Assembly (NCBI GenBank): GCA_934203205.1 | Contig: CAKPYV010000001.1 | Span: 1 to 64,000, forward strand | Origin: an uncultured Anaerovibrio sp. | Lineage (GTDB): Bacteria > Bacillota > Negativicutes > Selenomonadales > Selenomonadaceae | Direction of reading: 5' to 3' | DNA: 64,000 nt | In this document: positions 18,648 to 26,436 of the stretch, one piece after another | Layout of the letters: each line of letters starts with the position of its first letter | How positions within the stretch are numbered: the stretch's first letter is position 1 | Program-made: the position numbers and the translations under genes | Notes under the pieces: generated by a model | The model's database searches: none | The model's input: only the letters and a program-made list of their open reading frames with translations | Told to the model about the DNA's origin: nothing

Positions 18648-19256
18648 TTGCCTAATATAGAAGAAACAGCTAGAGCTTTGCGAAAAAGAGGATATGAGGT
18701 ATCGTGTTTTGAAACAGGAGAGGAAGCAGCGCAGTATCTGGATGGAAAAATTGATGGATATACGGTCGGTTTTGGCGATTCAGAAACCTTGCTTGCGTTA
18801 GATATGTATAATCGTCTTTCAAAGCATAATAAGGTTCATGATCCTATGCACCGGCAGGCTGGAAAAGGATTTTATGCCACGGCTCGGGACTGTCTGACTA
18901 CGGAAATATTCCTGACATCTGTAAATGGTATCGCAGAAACAGGGGAAATGGTGAATATTGATGGGACGGGTAATCGGGTTGCTGGTTCCCTTTATGGGCA
19001 TCGCAAGGTGTATTTTGTTGTTGGTAGGAACAAGATAGCACCTACTCTTGAAGAAGCTGCGAATAGAGCTAGAAATATTGCTGCCCCTATGAATGCCGCT
19101 CGTCATCAATATAAAACACCATGTGCTTTACATGAGGATCATTGCTATGATTGCAGCAGTCCTGACCGGATATGTAATGCGCAGGTTATATATTGGCGTA
19201 AGATGAATCATATGGATATGGAAGTTGTGCTGATAAATGAGGACTTTGGTTTTTAG
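18648..19256 (+). CDS. LUD-domain protein (LutC/YkgG-like)
   Basis: 202 residues of the LUD superfamily (DUF162), related to LutC of lactate utilisation. The motif TVGFGDSETLLALDMYNRL and the GMVNIDGTGNRVAGSLYGHRKVYFVVGRNK region are typical. The C-terminal HEDHCYDCSSPDRICNAQ contains four cysteines that could bind metal. It starts with TTG after AGGGGAGGG. No lutA/lutB lies nearby, so this is the stand-alone form, whose role is unclear. It begins an operon with the DUF1653, DUF1294 and YaiI genes. Confidence 0.85.
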   Translation: MPNIEETARALRKRGYEVSCFETGEEAAQYLDGKIDGYTVGFGDSETLLALDMYNRLSKHNKVHDPMHRQAGKGFYATARDCLTTEIFLTSVNGIAETGEMVNIDGTGNRVAGSLYGHRKVYFVVGRNKIAPTLEEAANRARNIAAPMNAARHQYKTPCALHEDHCYDCSSPDRICNAQVIYWRKMNHMDMEVVLINEDFGF

Positions 19257-19268
19257 GAGTTTTATATT

Positions 19269-19502
19269 ATGGATAGAGAATTACCACATCAGGATGAAAT
19301 ATGGCGTCATTTCAAGAATAAACTATACAAGATTGTTGCCATTGCCCAGCATACTGAAGTGGATGAAAAGCTGGTGGTGTATCAGGCTATGTATGGCAGT
19401 GAAGGGATTTATGCCAGACCGCTGGATATGTTTATGAGTGAAGTGGATCGGGAGAAGTATCCTGATGTTGAGCAGGAATATAGATTTGAGCGGATTGAAT
19501 AG
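19269..19502 (+). CDS. DUF1653 family protein
   Basis: 77 residues. The pattern GxxWRHFKNKLYKIVAIAQHTE...VVYQAMYGSEGIYARPLDMFMSEVD is that of the DUF1653 family, small cytoplasmic proteins of unknown function. It starts 12 bases after the LUD gene, with AGGAG upstream, and is followed after 11 bases by the DUF1294 gene. Confidence 0.85.
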   Translation: MDRELPHQDEIWRHFKNKLYKIVAIAQHTEVDEKLVVYQAMYGSEGIYARPLDMFMSEVDREKYPDVEQEYRFERIE

Positions 19503-19513
19503 TATGGACTTAC

Positions 19514-19783
19514 ATGAAATATTTTTTACCGTATTTGGTTATAATCAATATTGCGACAGTTATAATTTATGGTTGGGATAAGCTATGTGCCATAAAGCGC
19601 TGGTGGAGGGTACCAGAAATTACATTGCTTGTATTTGCAGCTATCGGTGGCAGCATTGGGGCATTGCTGGGAATGAGAATATTCCACCACAAAACCTTGC
19701 ATCTAAAATTCAAGTATGGCGTGCCAGTGATATTGATGCTGCAGGTGACAGGATTGGTATGGTTGCATACGCTAGGTAACTAA
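19514..19783 (+). CDS. DUF1294 family small membrane protein
   Basis: 89 residues with three hydrophobic segments (about 5-20, 36-56, 70-86). The segment YGWDKLCAIKRWWRVPE and the following GGSIGALLGMRIFHHKTLHLKF are characteristic of DUF1294. The function is unknown. Its TAA overlaps the start of the next gene by one base, so translation is probably coupled. Confidence 0.85.
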   Translation: MKYFLPYLVIINIATVIIYGWDKLCAIKRWWRVPEITLLVFAAIGGSIGALLGMRIFHHKTLHLKFKYGVPVILMLQVTGLVWLHTLGN

Positions 19784-20931
19784 TGGAGAATCAGATGGCA
19801 CATATATATGTTGATGCGGATGCCTGTCCTGTGGTGAAACAGATAGAGATTGTTGCCAAAAGCCATAATATACCTGTAACCCTGTTCTGTGATACAAATC
19901 ATGTTCTGAAATCTGATTACAGTGAGGTAAAGATAATTGGAGCAGGGGCGGATGCCGTTGATTTTGCCCCGGTGAATTCCAGCCGGGCAGGAGATATAGT
20001 AGTGACCCAGGATTATGGTGTTGCGGCTATGGCTCTTGCCAGAGGTGCTTATGCCATCAATCAGGATGGGTGGCGATATACCAATGAGAATATTGAGGGC
20101 CTGCTAGCCAAGAGGCATTTTATCAAGAAACATAGCCATAACCAGTCCTATCGTACTAGAAATCAGTCAGGCGGTATTCGCATCATTGATGGCAATATCA
20201 AGCTCCCAAGAATTGGTATAGTGAAAACAAAGCTATCAAGAGAATTTGAGGGGCGCATCCTAAATGCCACTGTCAGCCATACCGCATCGGGAAAATACTT
20301 TGTTTCATTGTGCGTAGAGATGGATATTGAGTTGTTGCTGGGTCGGAATAATGGCCAGCAGATTGGAATTGATGTTGGTATAAAAGATTTCTTTTCCGAT
20401 GACCAAGGAAATACTGTAGCCAATCCACAGGTTTTAAAACGAATGGAGAAAAAGCTAAAACGTCTGCAGAGAAACCTGTCAAGAAAGGCCAAGGGCAGTA
20501 ATAATCGTAACAAGGCTAGAATCAAGCTGGCCAGATTGTATGAACGGATAGCCAATATCCGCAAGGATTTCCTGCACAAGGAATCAACTAATCTTGTAAA
20601 AGAAAATCAGTTGATTGCGGTAGAAAATTTAAAGATTAAGAATATGTTGAGAAATCACAAATTAGCCAAGGCAATATCTGATGTAAGCTGGGCTGAATTT
20701 TTCCGTATGCTGGAATACAAGGCCAAGCTCTATGGCTGTGATAGAGTGAAGGTGGATACTTTCTATCCATCCAGCCAGACCTGTTCCTGCTGTGGCTATC
20801 AAAATTGGGCTACAAAGAATCTTGGCATTCGCAAATGGACTTGTCCACAGTGCAATACCCAGCATGATAGGGATGTAAACGCAGCTAGGAATATTCTGAG
20901 CAAAGCCTTGGAAATGCAGAAATCCGCGTAG
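19783..20931 (+). CDS. Chimera: truncated YaiI (DUF188) fused in frame to TnpB
   Basis: 382 residues made of two unrelated parts. Residues 1 to about 111 are a YaiI/YqxD-family protein (YVDADACPVVKQIE, then DIVVTQDYGVAAMALARGA) missing its C-terminal tail. From KHSHNQSY onward it is an IS200/IS605-type TnpB lacking its N-terminal about 100 residues. This TnpB part keeps RuvC-I (IGIDVGIKDFF), RuvC-II (LIAVENLKIKNML), the zinc finger CSCCGYQN...CPQC, and RuvC-III (HDRDVNAARNI). Without the N-terminal RNA/DNA-binding half it is probably not an active nuclease. The junction arose by deletion or recombination, since no IS left end is present. Confidence 0.85.
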   Translation: MENQMAHIYVDADACPVVKQIEIVAKSHNIPVTLFCDTNHVLKSDYSEVKIIGAGADAVDFAPVNSSRAGDIVVTQDYGVAAMALARGAYAINQDGWRYTNENIEGLLAKRHFIKKHSHNQSYRTRNQSGGIRIIDGNIKLPRIGIVKTKLSREFEGRILNATVSHTASGKYFVSLCVEMDIELLLGRNNGQQIGIDVGIKDFFSDDQGNTVANPQVLKRMEKKLKRLQRNLSRKAKGSNNRNKARIKLARLYERIANIRKDFLHKESTNLVKENQLIAVENLKIKNMLRNHKLAKAISDVSWAEFFRMLEYKAKLYGCDRVKVDTFYPSSQTCSCCGYQNWATKNLGIRKWTCPQCNTQHDRDVNAARNILSKALEMQKSA

Positions 20932-21046
20932 GCTAAAGAATAAAATACCGTGGGACACACGGAAATCTACGATTGGGGAGAGCGTGTAAGACATATAGGC
21001 CACGGGGAACCAAGAATCCCCTGCCTTTAGGCATGGGGAATGTCAA
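20932..21046 (+). ncRNA. IS200/IS605 right end with omega-RNA scaffold region
   Basis: The 115 bases after the chimera are nearly identical to those after the other tnpB (25,970-26,102). They end in the hairpin CCCCTGCCTTTAGGCATGGG followed by GTCAA, the typical subterminal stem of these elements. In this family the RNA guide covers the 3' end of tnpB and the right end, with the guide taken from the flank. Transcription is not shown. Confidence 0.6.
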
Positions 21047-21103
21047 AGAGTGCTTTTCAATTGAATTGTTGAAACGAGAAATAACAAAAAGGAGGCCTAC
21101 TAT

Positions 21104-22138
21104 TTGAAAAAGAAAAAAGACAAAGTAACCATCCGTTCCAGCGCAGCAGAATACTTAACCTATGTTGCCTCTGTGGGTGATCAGCAGGACAGTATTGAGA
21201 TGCGCTATGAGGATGAGAATATATGGCTGACACAGAAGATAATGGCCACGTTGTACGATGTTGGCACTAACACTGTAAATTATCATATTAAGAAAATATT
21301 CGAGGATAGTGAACTACAGGCGGATTCAGTTATTCGAAAATTTCGAATAACTGCCACTGATGGAAAAAGCTACAGCACAAATCACTATTCCTTGGAGATG
21401 ATTATTGCTGTTGGATTCAAGGTCAATTCCGAGCGTGCGGTGCAGTTCCGTAAATGGGTTAATCAAATTGCAAAGGACTATACCATAAAAGGGTGGGTTA
21501 TGGATGATGAACGGCTGAAACGCGGAACGTATCTGACAGAGAAGTATTTCGACGAGCAGTTAGAGCGCATCCGTGAGATCCGTGCCAGCGAAAGAAAGTT
21601 CTATCAGAAGATCACTGACCTGTATGCCACAGCCATTGACTATGATAAAAATTCTGCAACGACGAGAAGATTCTATGCGACCGTTCAGAATAAAATGCAT
21701 TACGCAGTTCATGGTCATACGGCGGCTGAACTGATTGTAGAAAGAGCTGATCATACAAAAGATCATATGGGATTAACTACTTGGGCAGACGCTCCTGAAG
21801 GAAAAATTAAGAAAAGTGATGTTACGGTTGCCAAGAACTATTTGAGTAAGGACGAAATAAAACAACTGAATCGCATGGTGACGGCATATCTGGATTTTGC
21901 TGAAAACATGACATTGCGGCATATTCCGCTTACGATGCAGGACTGGGAAAAGAGGCTCAACGGCTTCATTGAAATGTTTGATTATGGCATTTTACAGGAT
22001 GCAGGGAAAGTGTCAGCTGAAATTGCAAAGCTTCATGCTGAGACCGAATTTGAAAAATATCGTGTCATTCAGGACAGGCTGTTTATGTCTGACTTTGATA
22101 AGTACATGCTGGAACTGGAAGAGAATGGGAAGAAGTAG
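21104..22138 (+). CDS. RhuM family protein
   Basis: 344 residues matching the virulence RhuM family found in Salmonella pathogenicity island 3 and many mobile islands. The N-terminal ENIWLTQKIMATLYDVGTNTVNYHIKKIF is a DNA-binding-like segment, followed by YSLEMIIAVGFKVNSERAVQFRKW, the family hallmark. The start is TTG after AAAGGAGG. The molecular function is not established. It begins 58 bases after the IS605 right end and is typical island cargo. Confidence 0.85.
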   Translation: MKKKKDKVTIRSSAAEYLTYVASVGDQQDSIEMRYEDENIWLTQKIMATLYDVGTNTVNYHIKKIFEDSELQADSVIRKFRITATDGKSYSTNHYSLEMIIAVGFKVNSERAVQFRKWVNQIAKDYTIKGWVMDDERLKRGTYLTEKYFDEQLERIREIRASERKFYQKITDLYATAIDYDKNSATTRRFYATVQNKMHYAVHGHTAAELIVERADHTKDHMGLTTWADAPEGKIKKSDVTVAKNYLSKDEIKQLNRMVTAYLDFAENMTLRHIPLTMQDWEKRLNGFIEMFDYGILQDAGKVSAEIAKLHAETEFEKYRVIQDRLFMSDFDKYMLELEENGKK

Positions 22139-22215
22139 CAGCATCGCCATTAAATTTTCAGCTTGCCAAGGTCGAGTGCATGGGAGTTTGGTCATCAGTT
22201 GGGGCAAAAAATTGA

Positions 22216-23183
22216 TATGGTATAGATAAAGTTGCCCCTGTAAAGAAAACACCAACATATATCATCTTTATGTAGTGACCACATAAAGTTAGACCTAAAA
22301 TCTAATCTTATGGAGGCACCACATTGTTTGACGGTATATGTTGGTGTTTTTATGTTATATAGATTGAAAGTTGTTATTTACATAGAGTTAGTAGAATTAT
22401 CTTTTACTGGTCTATGTCTTTGGGCCTGCACAGCTCATAGCTAATGACTCCGGTGTTGATATGGAGCAGGCTGGGAAAAATACTTGTTATGTCTTCCTGT
22501 AGATATTTATACTTGTATCCGTATGGTAATATAATATCCAGATAGTACTGACAAGTATCTTTGCATTCTGTGCAAGAATTAATTAATTCCTCATCTGCTA
22601 CATAGGATAAAAACTTATCTTTGGGAAAATAGTCATCGTAATGAATACTTACCCTAAAGATAAATGAATTAATGGGATAACGCCTTTTTCTTGAAAAATT
22701 ATCCATTGTTTTTTCACCTTGTCCCTATATTTATTTTCGCGAGATATAAGAAGTGTTTGAACGTGTAATTTAGCATAGAGTTATGGAATCACCTTACTTT
22801 ATGTTGGTATTTTTGAGAGGGTGGCTATTGCTTTTTCAGGTTTCCTTAGAATTTGATACTGAATGTTGCTTTAGTTAAACATATTATATGTTAGTTTTAT
22901 CAAGTTTACAAGCGCCATGCTCCGGCACTGTGGCCATGGTATATATGTGAATAAATATGCTGCGATAAAAGTCTGTACATAGTGTAAATATGTATTTTTT
23001 ATACGCACAAATGATAAGAATTCTAATGCAGTTATGACTAAAAATTAAAAAGTTCTGTAGCAAAATACAAAAGTCCAATAAATAAACATAAAAAATATTT
23101 TCAAAATTTTTTATTGTCAAATTTAAAGCTTTGATATACACTTTATGCAGAAAGCCTGTATAAAGTCAGTAATAATGCGGGTT
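22216..23183. repeat. Long dispersed repeat, copy A
   Basis: About 970 bases that recur, diverged and slightly shorter, at 53,984-54,870. The block opens with an IS-end-like motif (TGATATGGTATAGATAAAGT). It then has an inverted pair ACACCAACATATATCAT / GGTATATGTTGGTGT about 75 bases apart. Between the arms lies a segment resembling IS3-type ends (TAGTGACCACATAAAGTTAG). Next comes a small minus-strand gene and an AT-rich tail ending in GTATAAAGTCAGTAATAATG. The gap 22,707-23,313 holds this tail and no other gene I can support. Confidence 0.8.
22404..22706 (-). CDS. Small unknown protein carried by the dispersed repeat (long form)
   Basis: 100 residues, no known family. An AAGGTG ribosome binding site sits just upstream of the ATG at 22,706. 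The protein is rich in Tyr and Asp, has a CTECKDTC cysteine cluster in the middle, and has no signal or membrane segment. A paralogue of 72 residues at 54,172-54,390 is identical over the last 68 residues or so but lacks 28 residues near the N-terminus. Conservation of the frame, start site and C-terminus while flanking bases drift argues that it is a real gene. Confidence 0.6.
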   Translation of the reverse strand: MDNFSRKRRYPINSFIFRVSIHYDDYFPKDKFLSYVADEELINSCTECKDTCQYYLDIILPYGYKYKYLQEDITSIFPSLLHINTGVISYELCRPKDIDQ

Positions 23184-23313
23184 GAGCGCATCCGCCATGA
23201 TGTTTATCATATTGTTTTTTCTTTTTACCGTTCATTATTTTGCGGTGTTTGTCATTATCTGTTATAATATTTTTCGCAAAAGGATTGTAAGGAGATAAAA
23301 TTTAGGAGATATT

Positions 23314-24704
23314 ATGTTGATTTTTAAGAAAAAAAGCAGGCCGATGATTCGGAGGTTGCTGGCTTTGATGTTGCCGATTATTACTTCTCAGGCGGCAATT
23401 GTGGGGATGAATTTTTTTGATACGGCTATGTCAGGCAAGTATGGTGCAGCGGATTTGGCTGGTGTGGCAGCTGGTAGCAATCTATGGATGATTGTACTAA
23501 CAAATGTTTCGGTAATTTTGATGGCAGCTATGCCTTTGATTGCCAATTTGCTGGGGAAAGGTGGCAAAACAGAGGTTACGGCTGTAGTCCGCAAAGGGCT
23601 TTGTTTTGGTTTTGTCTTTGATGTGATGTTGCTTTCGGCTGGTATTACGGTTGTGCCTTTGCTGTTAGGCAATATGGAACTGGAACCCAGGGTGTATGAT
23701 GTTGCTATAGGGTATCTGATCGCTATAGCCTTTGGTGTACCGGCTATTTTCGCCAGTGTGCTTTTACGCTCCTTTGTGGATACTTTGGGACACACAACCC
23801 TTAGTATGAAAATTTTCTGTTTACCCTGCCAGTTAATGCGCTGTTGAATTATTGCTTTATTTTTGGCGCTTTTGGCGTGCCTGAGTTTGGCGGAGCTGGG
23901 GCTGGTATTACTACATCAGCTACATATTGGCTGATTTTATTTATGTATGTATATAACGTCTGCCGGCATTCGCCGTTTAAGGAGTATGGAATTTTTGCCT
24001 TTGGGGCTTCTCGGTATGAAACATCAGAAAAGGCAACTGGACAGATAAATAATACTAAGTCAATTTCCTATCTGGAATATCTGCGTATCGGCATACCTTT
24101 GGGACTGTCCATTATGCTAGAAACAAGCGTATTTTCTATTACAGCATTCTTGGTGGCAAAATTCGGTACAACGGCATTGGCTGCCCATCAGGCAGCAGCA
24201 AATTTTTCCACATTGATCTATATGGTTCCTATGGGATTTTCCATGGCGGCTACTATTCTAATCGGTTATGAATATGGCGGTAAAAATTATCAGGCTGTAA
24301 TGGATTATATTAGGATTTGCCTTGAAATGAGCTGTACTATAGGAATTGTTTATATCATAATTGAAATTTTTGCTTGTCATCAGATTGCTGCTCTGTATTC
24401 AAATGATGTGATGGTTACGGAATTGGTGGCCCAGCTTATTTTGCTGGCTTGCATCTGGCAGATGGGGGATATGCTTAGTGCACCTTGTCAGGGAATTACC
24501 CGTGGCATGAAGGATGTTAACACAACACTGATTGCTTCTGGAATAGCTTATTGGCTTATATGTCTACCGGTGGGCTATATTTTGGACTATGGTTTCAATA
24601 TAGGTTTGTATTCTTATTGGTTGAGCCTTGATGCGGGGGTGCTGGTTAGTGCCTTTGTCATTTTGTTGCACTTGCGTTATGATATGAAAATGCTGCTGCA
24701 TTGA
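23314..24704 (+). pseudogene. MATE-family efflux protein, frameshifted
   Basis: Two overlapping frames form one MATE exporter of about 460 residues. The first (23,314-23,847) covers the first five helices, from MLPIITSQAAIVGMNFFDTAMSG to RSFVDTLGHTTLSMKI. The second (23,844-24,704) resumes with NYCFIFGAFGVPEFGGAGAGI. The natural sequence LPVNALLNY spans the join, and a one-base change near 23,815-23,835 puts its codons in the wrong frame. A GATATTATG start follows AGGAG. Either the gene is inactive or the base is a sequencing error. TATAAT at 23,265 is a possible promoter. Confidence 0.8.
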
Positions 24705-24985
24705 AATGTCTATGTTTCGCTGCCAGCAAAAAGGCAAAGGTTGTAAAAAATAATTTTATAGTTGGTTTCATGCGGTGTTGACAAATATGTTGGCACCGTT
24801 TTTATCAGAAAACGCCGTAAAACCACTGTCTTTAGACATGGGGATATAAGGCGTGTCCACCTAATTTGCGTAAGCAATTGACGGTGGACAAAAAATGCTA
24901 ATGATTTTTTTGATGTTCGATTGTATGTTTTCTGTAAATATGATAAAATATAAATACAAACATAATTTCTGAAAGAGGTGAGAAA

Positions 24986-25969
24986 ATGGAGTATACAAAG
25001 GGGTTCAAGTTTAGAATATATCCAAATGCCGAGCAACAAAAAATCATAAATCAGACATTAGGGTGTGCGCACTTTGTGTATAATCATTTTCTTGCTGTCA
25101 GACGAGATAACTGGCAGGAAAAACATGAGTCAGTGACCTATGTAAAATCCAGTCATATACTGACAGAATTGAAATGCCATCCAGATTTCGTATGGTTGAA
25201 ATCTGTTGACAGTATGGCTTTGCAGGAAGCCCTGAGAAATTTGGACAGGGCATTTCAGAATTTCTTTAAAAAGCAGTCTGGCTATCCAAAATTCAAGTCT
25301 AAGCACAGCCACAATCAGTCCTATCGTACTAGAAACCAGTCAGGGGGTATCCGCATCATTGATGGCAATATCAAGCTCCCCAGAATCGGCATAGTGAAAA
25401 CCAAGCTATCAAGAGAATTTGATGGGCGCATCCTAAATGCCACTGTCAGCCGTACTGCATCGGGAAAATACTTTGTTTCATTGTGCGTAGAAATGGATAT
25501 TGAGTTGTTGCTAGGCAGGAATAATAGCCAGCAGATTGGCATTGATGTTGGTATAAAGGACTTCTATTCCAATGACCAAGGAAATACTGTAGCCAATCCA
25601 CGTATTTTGAAACAAATGGAGAAAAAGCTAAAGCATTTACAGAGAAGCCTGTCAAGAAAGGCCAAGGGCAGTAATAACCACAACAAAGCTAGAATCAAGG
25701 TGGCCAGATTACAAGAAAGGATAGCCAATATCCGCAAGGATTTCCTGCATAAGGAATCAACTAAGCTTGTAAGGGAAAATCAGCTGATTGCGGTAGATTT
25801 CTATCCGTCAAGCCAGACCTGTTCCTGCTGTGGCTATCAAAATAGGGCTACAAAGAATCTTGGTATTCGTAAATGGACTTGTCCACAGTGCAATACCCAG
25901 CATGAGAGGGATGTAAACGCTGCTAGGAATATTTTAAGAAAAGCCTTGGAAATGCAGAAATCAGCATAA
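24986..25969 (+). CDS. tnpB: TnpB with in-frame deletion of RuvC-II
   Basis: RNA-guided endonuclease family, 327 residues. The N-terminus is intact (KGFKFRIYPNAEQQKIINQTLGCAHFVYNHFL). RuvC-I (IGIDVGIKDFYS), the zinc finger (CSCCGYQN...CPQCNTQHERD) and RuvC-III are present. Compared with the copy at 19,783, exactly 135 bases (45 codons) are missing between GCGGTAGA and TTTCTATCC, removing the catalytic Glu of RuvC-II and the following helix. The protein should not cleave DNA, yet the frame is open. It begins with ATG after GAGGTGAG. It may be a decayed nuclease or a nuclease-dead RNA-guided binder. Confidence 0.85.
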   Translation: MEYTKGFKFRIYPNAEQQKIINQTLGCAHFVYNHFLAVRRDNWQEKHESVTYVKSSHILTELKCHPDFVWLKSVDSMALQEALRNLDRAFQNFFKKQSGYPKFKSKHSHNQSYRTRNQSGGIRIIDGNIKLPRIGIVKTKLSREFDGRILNATVSRTASGKYFVSLCVEMDIELLLGRNNSQQIGIDVGIKDFYSNDQGNTVANPRILKQMEKKLKHLQRSLSRKAKGSNNHNKARIKVARLQERIANIRKDFLHKESTKLVRENQLIAVDFYPSSQTCSCCGYQNRATKNLGIRKWTCPQCNTQHERDVNAARNILRKALEMQKSA

Positions 25970-26102
25970 GCTAAAGAATAAAATACCGTGGGACACACGG
26001 AAATCTACGCTTGGGGAGAGCGTGTAAGACATATAGGCTACGGCCTATATGCAGTGCTCATGGAACCAAGAATCCCCTGCCTTTAGGCATGAGGAGTGTC
26101 AA
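25970..26102 (+). ncRNA. IS605 right end with omega-RNA scaffold region, second copy
   Basis: Matches 20,932-21,046 apart from a short insertion (CTATATGCAGTGCTCA region near 26,045-26,060). It ends in the same hairpin and GTCAA. By analogy with characterised TnpB systems, the guide would be the bases right after 26,102 (AATCTGGTCAAGATATGG). Whether an RNA is made cannot be seen. Confidence 0.55.
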
Positions 26103-26436
26103 ATCTGGTCAAGATATGGATTTTACAGTATTTAAGGCGGAAAATATTGATATTCATCATGTATTCCCTAAAGCATACTGTGTGCTAAAGGGATATCCTA
26201 AATCTAAATATAATTCAATTGTAAATAAAACCCCTATTTCTTTTACAACTAATAGAAAAATTGGCGGAGCTGCACCATTTGAATACTTGTCTAAAATTGA
26301 AGAAAAATACGGTGTTTCTAAGAATGATCTTAATAAATATATAGATTCTCATTGGTTGAATGTAATCCCATCACCATATGTGATGACATCCTTTCAATAT
26401 TCCCCGAACAGCTTCAGAAGGGGGCGTGTTAGATAA
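26103..26436 (+). pseudogene. 3' remnant of a DUF1524 HNH nuclease (GmrD-like)
   Basis: The frame running through 26,011-26,436 begins inside the IS605 end; only the part after about 26,103 is native. It contains IDIHHVFPKAYC, then NSIVNKTPISFTTNRKIGGAAPFEYL, the HNH core of DUF262/DUF1524 proteins. All upstream sequence, including the DUF262 half, has been lost at the IS605 junction. The end overlaps the next gene by one base. It is a relic of a modification-dependent restriction or phage-defence gene. Confidence 0.8.

Larger units (their letters stand above)
24815..26102 (+). mobile_element. IS200/IS605-type element carrying tnpB only
   Basis: The left end has the imperfect hairpin CCACTGTCTTTAGACATGGG at 24,822-24,842. 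The right end has CCCCTGCCTTTAGGCATGAG and ends in GTCAA at 26,102. Only tnpB lies between; tnpA is absent, so mobility would need TnpA in trans. The exact left base is uncertain. It abuts a decapitated DUF1524 gene on the right, so it either inserted into that gene or joined it by deletion. Confidence 0.75.

Noticed and set aside
20662..21003. Antisense ORF over the tnpB end
   Set aside because: Shadow of tnpB and the omega-RNA scaffold; no ribosome binding site.
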